DNA from: Sphingomonas sp. 7/4-4
GTDB taxonomy: Bacteria; Pseudomonadota; Alphaproteobacteria; Sphingomonadales; Sphingomonadaceae
Length of the DNA: 64,000 nucleotides
Reading direction: 5' to 3'
NCBI RefSeq assembly: GCF_027941955.1
Contig: NZ_CP115960.1
Coordinates: 1,426,001-1,490,000, forward strand
A model generated the notes under the pieces. That model was not told the origin of the DNA and did no database searches. It saw only the letters and a program-made list of their open reading frames with translations. A program made the position numbers and the translations under genes. Shown here in pieces: positions 20,819 through 31,242 of the stretch. Every line of letters begins with the position of its first letter. Position 1 is the stretch's first letter.

Positions 20819-21976
20819 ATGAGACAAGCAGCTTCCACACTCGATTATCGCGAGCTTGCTCGCCGACGCCTTCCGCATTTCCTGTTCGAATATATCGACG
20901 GCGGCTCCTATGCCGAAGTGACTCTGAAGCGGAATGTCGATGATCTAGCTGCGATCGCGCTGCGCCAGCGGATCCTGCGCGACGTGTCGTCGCTGGAGCT
21001 CTCGACCACGCTGTTCGGCCAGAAGCTGGCGATGCCGGTGGCGCTCGCACCGATCGGACTCGCGGGCATGAACGCGCGGCGAGGCGAAGTGCAGGCGGCG
21101 CGCGCGGCGGAGAAAGCGGGTATTCCCTTCTGTCTGTCCACCGTCTCCGCCTGCCCACTCGGCGAAGTCGCACGCGGGACGAATGTGCCTTTCTGGTTCC
21201 AGCTCTACATGATCCGAGATCGCGGCTTCATGCGTGAATTGCTCGATCAGGCGACCGCGGCGGGCTGCAATGCCCTGGTGTTCACTGTCGACATGCCGGT
21301 GCCGGGATCACGCTATCGCGACTATCGCTCGGGCCTCGCCGGTGCGAGCGGCATGTCCGGAGGCCTGCGCCGGATGTGGCAGGCAGTGAAGCGCCCCGGC
21401 TGGGCGTGGGACGTCGGCGTGCACGGCCGACCGCACCAGCTCGGCAATGTCGCGCCGGTGCTCGGCAAGAATACCGGGCTCGAGGATTTCTTCGCATGGA
21501 TGCGCAATAATTTCGACCCGACGGTGGGCTGGCGCGACCTCGACTTCATCCGCGAACGCTGGAGCGGCCCGCTGATCATCAAGGGCATCCTCGATGCCGA
21601 AGACGCACGCGCCGCCGCCGAGCTGGGCGCCGACGGGATCGTCGTCTCCAACCATGGCGGCCGCCAGCTCGACGGCGTGCCTTCGACTGCGCATGCCCTG
21701 CCCGCCATTGCCGACGCGGTGGGCAACAAACTGACGGTGCTCGCCGATGGTGGCGTCCGTTCGGGGCTTGATGTCGTCCGCATGCTCGCGTTGGGTGCGA
21801 AGGGTGTACTGCTCGGCCGCGCCTGGGCGTTCGCGCTGGCGGCGCGCGGCGAGGCGGGCGTCAGCCACATGCTCAAGCTGGTCGAGGCCGAGATGCGCGT
21901 CGCGATGGCGCTGACCGGCTGCACCAGCATCGACCAGATCACCCGCGACGCGCTGGTGGAGACGACACGCCGCTGA
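20819..21976 (+). CDS. lldD: FMN-dependent alpha-hydroxy acid (L-lactate) dehydrogenase
   Basis: The 385-residue protein is a complete FMN-dependent alpha-hydroxy-acid dehydrogenase. It starts [23 protein letters not shown] and carries [11 protein letters not shown]. The active-site His and substrate-binding Arg lie in [13 protein letters not shown], and the FMN phosphate site in [28 protein letters not shown]. The closest well-known member is L-lactate dehydrogenase LldD, which passes electrons to the respiratory chain. Glycolate, mandelate and other 2-hydroxy-acid specificities cannot be excluded. The chosen ATG has a poor ribosome binding site, but earlier in-frame codons add non-family sequence. 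A Tat-exported oxidoreductase follows 42 bases later. Confidence 0.83.
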   Translation: MRQAASTLDYRELARRRLPHFLFEYIDGGSYAEVTLKRNVDDLAAIALRQRILRDVSSLELSTTLFGQKLAMPVALAPIGLAGMNARRGEVQAARAAEKAGIPFCLSTVSACPLGEVARGTNVPFWFQLYMIRDRGFMRELLDQATAAGCNALVFTVDMPVPGSRYRDYRSGLAGASGMSGGLRRMWQAVKRPGWAWDVGVHGRPHQLGNVAPVLGKNTGLEDFFAWMRNNFDPTVGWRDLDFIRERWSGPLIIKGILDAEDARAAAELGADGIVVSNHGGRQLDGVPSTAHALPAIADAVGNKLTVLADGGVRSGLDVVRMLALGAKGVLLGRAWAFALAARGEAGVSHMLKLVEAEMRVAMALTGCTSIDQITRDALVETTRR

Positions 21977-22018
21977 CGTTCGAAAAAGGGCGCAAAGCCC
22001 GACAGGAGAGGATTGAGG

Positions 22019-23482
22019 ATGGATCGTAGCGAAGGACCCGCCGTTCGGCGACGTGACGTGCTCGGCGGACTTGCGGCGGGCACCGCGCTCGCGACCGCAC
22101 TCGACGCCAATGCCGCGGGCGTCGCGGCGGACAAGCGCAAACGCTATGTCGCAGTAGGCGTCGGCAGCCGCAACCGCATGTACCAGCAGGCTTTATGGGG
22201 TCCGCACAAGACACACGGCGAGCTGATCGCCGCTTGCGACACCAATCCCGGCCGGCTCGATTATGTGGCCCAGCAGGCGATCAAGGCCGGCGCCAAGCCG
22301 CCCCGGCCCTATCTCGCCGCCGACTTCGACAAGATGCTGCGCGAGCTCAAGCCCGATGCGGTGATCGTCACCACCCCCGACGCCTTCCACGACGATTATG
22401 TCGTCCGCGCGCTGGATGCCGGCTGCGACGTCATCACCGAAAAGCCGATGACCACCACCGCCGCCAAGGCACAGCGCATCCTCGATGCGGTCAAGCGCAG
22501 CGGCCGGCACATCCGAGTGACCTTCAACTATCGCTATTCGCCGTTCCGCAGCCAGGTGAAGGAGCTGCTGATGTCGGGCGAGATCGGCGACATATTGTCG
22601 GTCGATTTCCAGTGGCTGCTCAACACCGTTCACGGCGCCGACTATTTCCGCCGCTGGCACTCCAACAAGACGATCTCGGGCGGGCTGATGGTGCACAAGG
22701 CGACGCACCATTTCGACTTGGTCAATTGGTGGCTCTCGGACCTGCCGGTGAGCGTCGCTGCCACTGGCAAGCGCGAATTCTACACGCCGGAAATGGCGCG
22801 CCGTTTCGGGCTGCAGGGTCCGCACCAGCGCTGCCACACCTGCCCCGAAAAGGCCGAATGCAGCTTCTTCTTCGACATGGCCGCCGATCCGGGATTGAAG
22901 GCCCTCTATCTCGATAACGAGAAATATGACGGCTATTTCCGCGACCAGTGCGTATGGCGTCCCGAGATCAGCATCGAGGACACGATGAACGTGATCGTCG
23001 GCTATTCCGGCGGCACGACGCTCAGCTACAGCCTCAATGCATTCAATGCGTGGGAAGGCTATCACATTGCCTTCAACGGGACGAAGGGCCGGCTCGAGCA
23101 CAGCCTGGTCGAGCAAGCGGGCGTCGCCGGCGCGAGCAACCAGGACGAAGGCGATCGCATCAAGACCCGGATCGTGCCGATGCGCGGAAATCCGCGCGAC
23201 ATCGTGCCGGAGACCGGATCGGGCGGGCATGGCGGCGGCGACGCAGTGATGCTGGCCGACATCTTCGATCCGAACGCCCCGAAGGACCCGCTGCAACGCG
23301 CGGCGGACGAACGCGGTGGTGCGGCCTCGATCCTGATCGGGATCGCTGCCAATCGCTGCTTCGAAACAGGCGAGCCGGTGAAAATCGGCGAGCTGGTGAC
23401 CGGGCTCGACTGGCCGGACTATCCCAGGATGCCGGGCCACAAGGATCCGGTGGCGATGCCGCCGCGGATGCAACGCGCCTGA
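22019..23482 (+). CDS. Tat-exported Gfo/Idh/MocA oxidoreductase (large form)
   Basis: The 487-residue protein has a twin-arginine signal (VRRRDVLGGLAAGTALATAL). The Rossmann domain includes AVGVGSRNRMYQQAL, the family Lys is in DVITEKPMTTTAA, and the substrate domain has GGLMVHKATHHFDLVNWW. A CHTCPEKAEC stretch gives three cysteines that might bind a metal; this is uncommon in the family. At about 490 residues it is longer than the usual 330-400. ATG 22019 is preferred; a TTG six bases earlier sits closer to AGGAGAGGA and cannot be excluded. It is probably co-transcribed with lldD. Substrate unknown. Confidence 0.86.
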   Translation: MDRSEGPAVRRRDVLGGLAAGTALATALDANAAGVAADKRKRYVAVGVGSRNRMYQQALWGPHKTHGELIAACDTNPGRLDYVAQQAIKAGAKPPRPYLAADFDKMLRELKPDAVIVTTPDAFHDDYVVRALDAGCDVITEKPMTTTAAKAQRILDAVKRSGRHIRVTFNYRYSPFRSQVKELLMSGEIGDILSVDFQWLLNTVHGADYFRRWHSNKTISGGLMVHKATHHFDLVNWWLSDLPVSVAATGKREFYTPEMARRFGLQGPHQRCHTCPEKAECSFFFDMAADPGLKALYLDNEKYDGYFRDQCVWRPEISIEDTMNVIVGYSGGTTLSYSLNAFNAWEGYHIAFNGTKGRLEHSLVEQAGVAGASNQDEGDRIKTRIVPMRGNPRDIVPETGSGGHGGGDAVMLADIFDPNAPKDPLQRAADERGGAASILIGIAANRCFETGEPVKIGELVTGLDWPDYPRMPGHKDPVAMPPRMQRA

Positions 23483-24092
23483 AATGCGCGAGGGCGCCGC
23501 CTGACGCGCGGATCGCTAAATGACAACGGGCGGGATGGGAAAGATCGTCGGGACCCCGCTCGAATCTCTCGAAGTTCACGCCGCAGAAATCCGTCCGCTG
23601 GCCTGAATTGTCCCACTACGGGGAATCTGCGTACTGGCCGCGGGACGTATTCAGGAGTATGCAGGTTGGGCTCCGGAGGGTTCCCCCTAAGGGGTGCGGT
23701 CGGGCGGCGTTTAACTCCCTTTTCCGCCGCCCGATCGTCCAGTCGGCAGCCGGTAGACCCATCGCGCATTGGCATCGAACACTGCGGCCTACGCTCCGCC
23801 GGCACGGGCGATCGGACTATTTCCAGCCATTCGCCATGACTTGCGGCGAGATTGACGACTGGCCAGTCGCTCCTCCAGATCGCATCGATGCGTCGGCGAT
23901 CATGACGTCTCCGTAACCGGCAGTGCCAGCTTGCAGCGGACCTTGGGAAGCCGCGCGATCGAGTCGATCTCCCGTTTCCACGAGTCGAATGGGCCGGAAT
24001 CGGGCACGTCACCGGGCGGTCTGTGCGCCCCATCTTCATTCCGGGACCAGCAACAGATACAGGTGCAGGCAAGAACACCATGAGGGGGTGCC
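23483..24092. other. 610-base gap with a strong hairpin
   Basis: No convincing coding sequence was found on either strand. The clearest structure is a hairpin at 23700-23734: CGGGCGGCG and CGCCGCCCG pair perfectly around a 15-base loop. No T-tract follows on either strand, so it need not be a terminator. A CCCCCTAAGGGG palindrome lies just before it at about 23685. The leader of the downstream IclR gene lies at the right end. Confidence 0.45.
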
Positions 24093-24884
24093 GTGAAGAA
24101 GGCCGTCGAAGACAAAAGCGAGATCGATTCGCGTTATCGGGCCCCGGCGCTCGAAAAGGGGCTCGACATCCTCGAGCTGCTCGCAACCGAGGCGCGGCCG
24201 ATGACGCTCACGGCGATCGTCAACCGGCTCGAGCGCTCGCATGGCGAGCTGTTCCGCATGGTCCAGGTGCTCGAGTTCCGCGGCTATATCGAGCAGGATC
24301 CCTCGAACGAAGGCTATCGGCTCACCGATCGGCTGTTCTCGCTGGGCATGCAGCAGCCGCGCACACGCAATCTGATCGAGGCGGCGCTACCGGTGATGCG
24401 TCAGCTCGCCTCTACGGTGGGCCAGTCCTGTCATCTCGCGCTGCATACACAAGGCGAAATGGTGGTGGTGGCGCGGATGGAATCGAGCGAGCAAGTCGGC
24501 TTCTCGGTGCGCGTCGGCTATCGCCGGCCGCTGGTCCAGGCGGCGTCGGGGCTGGTACTTTACGCGTTCCAGCCCGAGGATGTGCGGCGGCGCTGGGAGA
24601 GCCTGCTCGATCCGCAGCTTTCGGCCAAGGAGCTCGCCGCGTTCCGCGCGCATGCCGACAAGATCCGTGAACGGCAGGTTGAACTCACGCCGAGCAAGTT
24701 CGTCGCGGGGGTCACCGATATCTCCGCGCCGGTGATGCGCGGCGGGATGGCGGCGGCGGCGCTCACTGTGCCGTATCTCAAGAAACTCCAGCCCTCTGTA
24801 TCGCCGGAGGAGACCGGTGAACTGGTTCAACTGGCCGCAAGGCAGATCTCCGAGCAACTCGTCGAAGGCGATAGCCGCGCCTGA
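24093..24884 (+). CDS. IclR-family transcriptional regulator
   Basis: The 263-residue protein has an N-terminal winged helix (ALEKGLDILELLATEARPMTLTAI...LFRMVQVLEFRGYI) and an IclR effector-binding domain (AALPVMRQLASTVGQSCHLAL through APVMRGGMAAAALTVPYL). IclR proteins bind small acids, sugars or aromatics and repress or activate nearby catabolic genes. GTG at 24093 follows GAGGGGG. It lies between the lldD/oxidoreductase pair and a dipeptidase, so the oxidoreductase genes are the natural candidate targets. No operator was identified. Confidence 0.85.
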   Translation: MKKAVEDKSEIDSRYRAPALEKGLDILELLATEARPMTLTAIVNRLERSHGELFRMVQVLEFRGYIEQDPSNEGYRLTDRLFSLGMQQPRTRNLIEAALPVMRQLASTVGQSCHLALHTQGEMVVVARMESSEQVGFSVRVGYRRPLVQAASGLVLYAFQPEDVRRRWESLLDPQLSAKELAAFRAHADKIRERQVELTPSKFVAGVTDISAPVMRGGMAAAALTVPYLKKLQPSVSPEETGELVQLAARQISEQLVEGDSRA

Positions 24885-24912
24885 GGGGCGGCCGAAGGAC
24901 CGGAGGGGATCG

Positions 24913-25043
24913 ATGATTCGGATGATTGGGCTGTTGACGGCGCTGCTGCTCGCGGCGACCACACCGATTATTGGTTGAACTTCACGGATACGCCGCGAGT
25001 GTTGAAGGTGAAGCTGGAGACCTGGGCCTTGATCGCGTCTTAA
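24913..25043 (+). pseudogene. remnant: signal peptide fused out of frame to a protein tail
   Basis: An ATG at 24913 opens a signal-peptide-like stretch (MIRMIGLLTALLLAATT) that stops after 21 residues. In another frame TDYWLNFTDTPRVLKVKLE...ALIAS ends at a TAA at 25041. The two look like the first and last parts of one secreted protein with its middle removed. The identity of the parent is not known to me. Gene length is far too short for a single frame error to explain, so an internal deletion is inferred. The 140 bases between it and the dipeptidase hold nothing else. Confidence 0.4.
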
Positions 25044-25186
25044 CCAGGCGCGCCCCTCAGTAAACGCGGGGCGCCAGAGCCGCACTATGCCGAGGGGCTA
25101 TGGCGCTCGCATTTCCGGCAGGCTGTACGGCGGTCGCGGCCCGCGCCATGCTACGGCAAGTTGTCGCTGATCCGAGGTCGCCCCCG

Positions 25187-26377
25187 ATGAAGAAGCTCGC
25201 CCTGCTTGTCCTGCTCGCCACCACTGCTTCCGCCTCGTCGTACGCCGCGCCGGGGGACGACGAGGACCTGCACAAGAAACTGCTGACGCTCGACACGCAT
25301 CTCGACACGCCGGCCCATTTCGCCCGCCCGGGCTGGAGCTTCGGCGATCGGCACGATCACGCGACCGATCCGGTGCAGGTCGATCTTGGCCGGATGGACG
25401 CGGGTGATCTCGATGGCGGGTTCTTCGTGATCTACACCGCGTCCGGTCCGCTGACGCCCGAGGGCTATGCGGCCGCCAAGGAGTTTGCATTCAAGCGCTC
25501 GGACGAGATCCATGCGACGTTCGCCAAATTCCCGGACCGGATCGGGCTGGCGACCAAAGCCAGCGATGCCGCGCGGCTCGACAGAGCGGGCAAGCGCTTC
25601 GGCTTCATCAGCATCGAAAACAGCTATCCGCTGGGCGAGGACCTGTCGCTGCTCGGCGAATTCTACAAGCGCGGAGTGCGGATGGCGTCGCCAGTGCATT
25701 TCCGGAACAACCAGTTCGCGGATTCGGCGACCGACACGCCCAAATGGAACGGCCTCAGCCCGCTGGGCAAGCAATGGGTCGCCGAGATGAACCGGCTGGG
25801 CATGGTGCTCGACGCGAGCCACGCCTCTGACGCTGTGCTCGACCAGATGATCGAATTGTCGAAGACCCCGGTGATCCTGTCGCATTCGGGGTCGAAGGCG
25901 ATCTTCGATCATGCGCGCAATCTCGACGACGCGCGCCTCCGCAAGCTCGCCGCCTCGGGCGGCGCGATCTGCGCCAACGCCGCGTATCTCGGCAAATCGA
26001 ACCCCAATGCCGAACGCTCGGACATCGCCGACAAGCTCGAGGATGCCGTCAAACTGGGGCTGACCACCGAACAGGTCGCCGCGCTCACCCGGCGCCTGCG
26101 CGCGATCGAGGCGACGTCTCCCTCGCAGCAGGCCGATTTCGAGACCTATATGCGGCTGGTTCTCCATTTGATCGAAGTAGCGGGCGTCGACCATGTCTGC
26201 TTCGGCGCCGACTGGGATGGCGGTGGCGGTGTCCCCGGCTTCGAGGATATCGACGCACTGCCCAAGGTTACCGCGCGGCTGCGTCAGGCGGGCTATTCGG
26301 CGACCGACATCGAGAAGATGTGGAGCGGCAACGTGCTGCGGCTGGTGCGGACGGCGGAGGAGAAGAAGGGGCGATAA
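25187..26377 (+). CDS. secreted membrane-dipeptidase family (peptidase M19) protein
   Basis: The 396-residue protein starts with a Sec signal (MKKLALLVLLATTASASSYA). M19 metal ligands are seen as HxD in LDTHLDTPAHF, the bridging Glu in ISIENSYPLG, His in ILSHSGSKAIFDHARN, and Asp in CFGADWDGGGG. The family are zinc dipeptidases that hydrolyse dipeptides, including some with D-residues. The signal places it in the periplasm or cell envelope. The ATG at 25187 is chosen because it starts the signal peptide; a longer open frame upstream has no such support. Confidence 0.87.
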   Translation: MKKLALLVLLATTASASSYAAPGDDEDLHKKLLTLDTHLDTPAHFARPGWSFGDRHDHATDPVQVDLGRMDAGDLDGGFFVIYTASGPLTPEGYAAAKEFAFKRSDEIHATFAKFPDRIGLATKASDAARLDRAGKRFGFISIENSYPLGEDLSLLGEFYKRGVRMASPVHFRNNQFADSATDTPKWNGLSPLGKQWVAEMNRLGMVLDASHASDAVLDQMIELSKTPVILSHSGSKAIFDHARNLDDARLRKLAASGGAICANAAYLGKSNPNAERSDIADKLEDAVKLGLTTEQVAALTRRLRAIEATSPSQQADFETYMRLVLHLIEVAGVDHVCFGADWDGGGGVPGFEDIDALPKVTARLRQAGYSATDIEKMWSGNVLRLVRTAEEKKGR

Positions 26378-26389
26378 GGTTTGAGTGCA

Positions 26390-26467
26390 GTGCTCCTGCG
26401 AAAGCAGGAGCCCAGAGCCACAAGCCTTATCCCCCGTGATCCTGGGCTCCTGCCTTCGCAGGAGCAC
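26390..26467. repeat. REP-like inverted repeat, family 1
   Basis: The 26-base arms (26390-26415 and 26442-26467) are inverse complements with one mismatch. The left arm begins GTGCTCCTGCGAAAGCAGG. The GCGAAAGC core is shared with the elements at 27895 and 36271. It sits between two convergent genes and could also end transcription from both sides, though no T-tract is seen. Confidence 0.8.
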
Positions 26468-26469
26468 GG

Positions 26470-27876
26470 TTACGCTTGTGGCGTCTGCCAGCCGCCGCCC
26501 AGCGCCTTGAACAGATCCACCTGCGTGTCGGCGATCTGCGCATCGGCGGTGGCTAGCGCCGCCTCGGCATCGGCGAAGGTGCGTTCGGCGTCGAGCAATG
26601 CCAGCGAGTCGATATCGCCTTCGCGCTGGCGGGCACGGGCGATATTGACCGCCGCCTGAGCCTCGGTCCGCGCCGCCTGCAGCGCGGCACGACGCTCGAG
26701 CGCATGGGCATAGGCCGAGAGCGCGGTCTCGGTCTCCTGCAACGCGCCGAGCACGACGCCGTCGAAGGTCGCGAGCGATGCCTGGGTATCCGCTTCCGCA
26801 GCGGCGACGCGCGCGCGGGCCGGTTCGGGATTGACCGCCCAGTTGATCAGTCCGCCGAGCAGCCAACGCAGCGGGCCGCCGGTGAAGATCTCGCCCACAT
26901 CGTTGCCGGTCGAACCGATAGAACCGCCAAGGCTGATCTTCGGATAGAGATCGGCAGTGGCGACGCCGATCCGCGCGGTGTTGGCAGCAAGCCGGCGCTC
27001 GGCGGCGCGGATATCGGGACGGCGAGCGAGCAAGGCGGCGCCGTCGCCGACGGGGATCGGCTGGTCGAGGCGGAGCGTCGCGGTGCGCGCGCGCGCCGTT
27101 TCCGGAAGGTCCGCGGGAGCACGGCCGGTGAGCGTGGCGAGGCGGAACAACGCGGCGTCACGCTCGGCCGCGAGCGCGGGGACTTCGGCCTGGCGCTGGT
27201 TGCGCAAGGCGCCGATGCGCGCGGTGTCGAGCCTCGTGGCGAGGCCGACATTGCGGCGGCGCTCGGTGAGGTCAATCGACTGGTCGAGCAGCTTGACGAT
27301 GCGCTCCGCCACCGCGAGTCGCTCGCCTGCGGACGCGGCGTCGGCATAGGCACGCGCAGTTTCGGCGGCGACGATGACGCGGACCGCATCGGCATCGGCC
27401 TCCGCGGCGGCGACGTCGCCGCGCGTCGCTTCGACATTGCGCGATACGCGGCCGAACAGGTCGACTTCGTACGAGACGTCGAGCCCGGCATCGATCTGCC
27501 AGTCTTCGCGCGCGGCACCGGGCGGGCGCTGGCCCTCGGGCAGGCGGCCGTAATTGGCGCCGGCGCTCACGCCTGCTTGCGGGAGCCGATCGGCGCGGGC
27601 GCCGCGCAGCGCCGCGCGGGCACGGGCGATGCGGGCGACCGCGACGCGGACGTCGGTATTGGCGGCGAGCGCGTCGGTGACGAGCTGGTCGAGCACCGGA
27701 TCATTGTAGAGCCGCCACCAGTCGCCCTTGACCGGTTCGGGCGTGACCGCCGGGCTGGCCGCGATGAAGTTGCCGGCGGCGGTCTGGGGGTGGACCGGGG
27801 CGACATAGTCGGGGCCGGCTGCACAGGCTGCGAGCGCGAGTGCGGAGGCGGTGGCAAAAAGTGTGCGGTAGGTCAT
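26470..27876 (-). CDS. outer membrane factor lipoprotein of the RND efflux operon
   Basis: This is the TolC/OprM-type outer membrane channel of the tripartite pump. The lipobox is ALAAC (Cys18), followed by AAGPDYVAP, the family opening. Two repeats of the OEP domain follow, with LLARRPDIRAAERRL in the middle and FKALGGGWQ near the C-terminus (468 residues). The start at 27876 has AAGGAAAA upstream. The coding frame is open into the permease gene through an intervening repeat, but that long fusion is considered an artefact of a lost base near 28045. Confidence 0.88.
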   Translation of the reverse strand: MTYRTLFATASALALAACAAGPDYVAPVHPQTAAGNFIAASPAVTPEPVKGDWWRLYNDPVLDQLVTDALAANTDVRVAVARIARARAALRGARADRLPQAGVSAGANYGRLPEGQRPPGAAREDWQIDAGLDVSYEVDLFGRVSRNVEATRGDVAAAEADADAVRVIVAAETARAYADAASAGERLAVAERIVKLLDQSIDLTERRRNVGLATRLDTARIGALRNQRQAEVPALAAERDAALFRLATLTGRAPADLPETARARTATLRLDQPIPVGDGAALLARRPDIRAAERRLAANTARIGVATADLYPKISLGGSIGSTGNDVGEIFTGGPLRWLLGGLINWAVNPEPARARVAAAEADTQASLATFDGVVLGALQETETALSAYAHALERRAALQAARTEAQAAVNIARARQREGDIDSLALLDAERTFADAEAALATADAQIADTQVDLFKALGGGWQTPQA

Positions 27877-27894
27877 TTCGTTTTCCTTCCCTCC

Positions 27895-27974
27895 GTCATC
27901 CCGGCGAAAGCCGGGACCCAGAGTCACGAGCGATGTCGTTTCTGGCTCTGGGCCCCGGCTTTCGCCGGGGTGAC
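27895..27974. repeat. REP-like inverted repeat, family 1
   Basis: Arms of about 32 bases flank a short loop; the left arm begins GTCATCCCGGCGAAAGCCGG and the right arm is its near-perfect inverse complement. It lies between the RND permease and the outer membrane factor. Read through in frame it encodes the peptide RHPGESRGPE...GFRRDDG, a translation often seen where such repeats are miscalled as coding. Confidence 0.85.
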
Positions 27975-27982
27975 GGCCATGG

Positions 27983-30900
27983 TTACTCTGCCGGTTGCAG
28001 CACGGGTTCTGGCGCCTCCCCGATCCACGCCGCCTGCGCGCGAGACGCTGTCCAAGCCCGCGGCAGACGACGTAGAAGGTTGGGGTGAAGAGCAGGCCGA
28101 AACCGGTCACGCCCATCATCCCGAAGAACACCGCAGTGCCCAAAGCCTGGCGGAGCTCGGCCCCTGCCCCGCTCGCGATCAGCAGCGGCACCGCGCCGAG
28201 GATGAAGGCGAACGAAGTCATCAGGATCGGCCGCAGGCGATCGCGCGCGGCACGTACCGCGGCCTCCACCGGAGACAACCCGTCCTGCGCCTCGGCCTGC
28301 TGCGCGAACTCGACCACGAGGATCGCGTTCTTGGCGGCGAGCGCGATCAGCACGACCAGTCCGATCTGGGTGAGGACGTTGTTGTCCATCCCCCGCAAGT
28401 TCACTCCGGCCATAGCCGCGAGCAGACACATCGGCACGATCAGGACGATCGCGAGCGGCAAGGTCAGGCTCTCATATTGCGCCGCCAGCACGAGGAAAAC
28501 GAACAGGACGGCCAGCCCGAATACCAGGCCCGCGGTGCTCCCCGCCATCTTCTGCTGGAAGGCGATACCGGTCCATTCGGCGCCGTAGCCGGGTGGCAAT
28601 TCGCTCGCGAGCTTCTCCATCGTCGTCAGCGAGCGACCCGAGCTGTAGCCCGGCGCGGTATCGCCATCGACCTCAACTGCCGGGAACAGATTGTAGCGCG
28701 TCACGCGATACGGCCCGGTCTTGTTCTCGAAGGTCGATACCGACCCGATCGGCACCATCGCCCCCGAGTTCGAGCGGGTCTTGAGGTTGGCGATGTCGGC
28801 TTCGGTGGCACGGAACGGCGCGTCAGCTTGCGCGGTGACACGATAGGTGCGCCCGAGCATGTTGAAGTCGTTCACGAAGGTCGAGCCGAGATAGACGTTG
28901 AGCGCCTCGAACACCCGCTCCGGCGGCACGCCGAGCATATTGGCCTTGCGCCGGTCGATATCGGCGAAGACGCGCGGCGTGGCGGTGTTGAAGAAGGTGT
29001 AGATCTGGTGGAGGCCCTCGGTCTGGTTGGCCTTGCCGATCAGCCCATAGGCAGTCTTGCCAAGCGCGTCATAGCCATGCTCGCCGCGGTCCTGGATCAT
29101 CATCCGATAGCCGCCGGCCGAGCCGATGCCCTGGATGAGTGGCGGCGGCACCACAAGCAGCATCGCTTCGTTGATGTCGGCAGTGCGCTTGCGCGCCTCG
29201 TTCATGATCTCGGCATAGCTGACGCCGAGCTTCTTGCGCTCCTCGAACGAAAGCAGAGGCACGTAAGCGGCGGCGCTGTTCGGCGCGAGCGTCTGCGACG
29301 GACCGTCGAAGCCCGCGAGCATCACCGATCCCTTCACGCCCTTGATCGGCAGGATGCGCGCGACGACCTTGCGCATCACCTGGTCAGTGCGCTCGAGCGA
29401 CGAGCCCGGCGGAAGCTGGATGACGGTCAGGAAATAGCCCTGATCCTGTGCCGGTATGAAACCGACGGGCGTCACCCAGAACAAGCCGATCGTCGCCGCG
29501 ATCAAACCGGCATAAGTCACCATCATCCGCTTGGGCCGCGTCACCAGCGCGCGGGTGAGCTTCGCATAGCCCTCGCTCATCCGTTCGAAGCCGCGGTTGA
29601 ACGCGTCCGCCCCGCGCCGCATCACGCGCGAGATCGGACCCTTCGGCTCGCTTTCGTGCCCTTTCAGCAACACGGCGGCGAGCGCGGGCGACAGCGTGAG
29701 CGAGACGAGCAGCGAAATCGCAGTCGCGACGGAGATCGTCACTGCGAACTGCTTGTAGAAGGCGCCCGACAGACCGTTGAGGAACAGGGTCGGCAGGAAC
29801 ACCGCGAGCAGCACCAGCACGATCGCTACGAGCGCGCCCGACACTTCGTCCATCGAAGTCTTCGCCGCCTCGAGCGAGGACATGCCCCGCGCGAGGTTGC
29901 GCTCGACATTCTCGACCACGACGATCGCGTCGTCGACAACGATGCCGATCGCCAGCACGAGGCCGAACAGCGAGAGGTTGTTGAGCGAATAGCCGAGCGG
30001 CAGCAGCACCGCCATCGTGCCGATCAGCGAGACCGGGATCGCCACGACAGGAATGATCGCCGCACGCCATTTCTGCAAGAAAACGATGACGACGAGCACG
30101 ACGAGCAGGATCGCCTCGCCCAGCGTGTGATAGACTGCGTCGATCGACTGAGCGATGAACTCGGTCGGGTTATAGATGACGCGATATTCGAGGCCCTTGG
30201 GGAAGTTCTTCGAGATCTCCTCCATCTCGTGCTCGATCGCTTTCGCGGCAGCGAGTGCGTTCGAGCCCGGCCGCTGATAGGCGGCGAGGATCACGGTCGG
30301 CTGGTTCGAGAGATAGGTATTGGCGTTATAGTCCGCCGCGCCGAGTTCGACGCGGGCCACATCGCTGACGCGGACCTGGCGCCCGTCACTATCCGTGCGG
30401 ATCACGACCTGTCCGAACTCGGCAGGGTCCTTGAGGCGGCCTTGCGTTTCGACGTTGAGCTGGAAGGCATTGCCGCTGGGCGTCGAACCCGGCTGGCCGA
30501 GCGAACCTGCTGCGACCTGAATGTTCTGCCCTCGCAGCGCCTGGACGATATCGCCCGCGGTCAGGTTCAACGCCGCGGCACGGCCCGGATCGATCCAGAC
30601 GCGCATCGCATAGTCGCGCGCACCGAACATGCGGACGTCGCCCACCCCATTGATGCGGGCGAGGCGGTCCTTCACCTGCGTCAACGCGTAGTTGGAGATG
30701 TAGCTGCGATCGATCGAATTGTCGGGCGAGATCAGATTGACCACCATCAGGAAGTCAGGGGTCGTCTTGCGCGTCACCACGCCGAGCCGCTGCACTTCCT
30801 CTGGCAGGCGCGGAATGGCAACCGCCACGCGGTTCTGCACCAGTACCTGCGCGGCATCGAGATTGGTGCCCGACTTGAACGTCACGGTGATCGTGACGCT

Positions 30901-31164
30901 GCCGTCGCCGGTCGATTGCGACGACTGGTAGAGCATGTCGTCGACGCCGTTGATCTCCTGCTCGATCGGCGCGGCGACGGTCTCGGCGACCGTTTCGGCC
31001 GAGGCGCCGGGATAGCTGGCGGAGACCGTCACCGTCGGCGGGACGATGTCGGGATATTGCGAAATCGGCAGCGCCAGATAGGCGATCGCGCCGATGATCG
31101 TGATCACGATCGCGATGACCGCCGCGAAGATCGGGCGCGTGATGAAGAAACGCGAGAGGCGCAT
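27983..31164 (-). CDS. RND efflux pump inner membrane permease (HAE1/AcrB type), frame-broken near its end
   Basis: The protein starts MRLSRFFITRPIFAAVIAIV and has the full RND layout of 12 membrane segments and two large periplasmic loops. The proton-relay Asp pair is in GIVVDDAIVVVENV. PGSSLERTDQVMRKV and VLTQIGLVVLIALAAKNAILVVE are also present. It exports hydrophobic drugs or toxicants with its partners, driven by the proton gradient. Normal length (about 1,060 residues) is obtained if one base is restored near 28045, which brings in the tail AAWIGEAPEPVLQPAE and a stop at 27983. It lies 78 bases after the membrane fusion protein gene. Confidence 0.9.
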
Positions 31165-31242
31165 GGGCCTACTCCTCGCTAGAGGGATTTCTGAAAAAGG
31201 GTCCTGCCGCCGGGCCTTGGGGACCGCCCGGCGGCAGGTCGG

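Noticed and set aside
26470..31164. A single 1,564-residue RND permease-outer membrane factor fusion
   Set aside because: The join is translated REP repeat (RHPGESRGPE...GFRRDDG), the channel half has its own ribosome binding site, start and lipobox, and one restored base near 28045 gives the permease a normal tail and stop.
26704..31182. A 1,492-residue open frame on the plus strand opposite the RND genes
   Set aside because: It is an antisense shadow caused by GC-biased third positions; composition is Arg/Asp/His-rich with no domain, and the minus strand encodes clear pump proteins.
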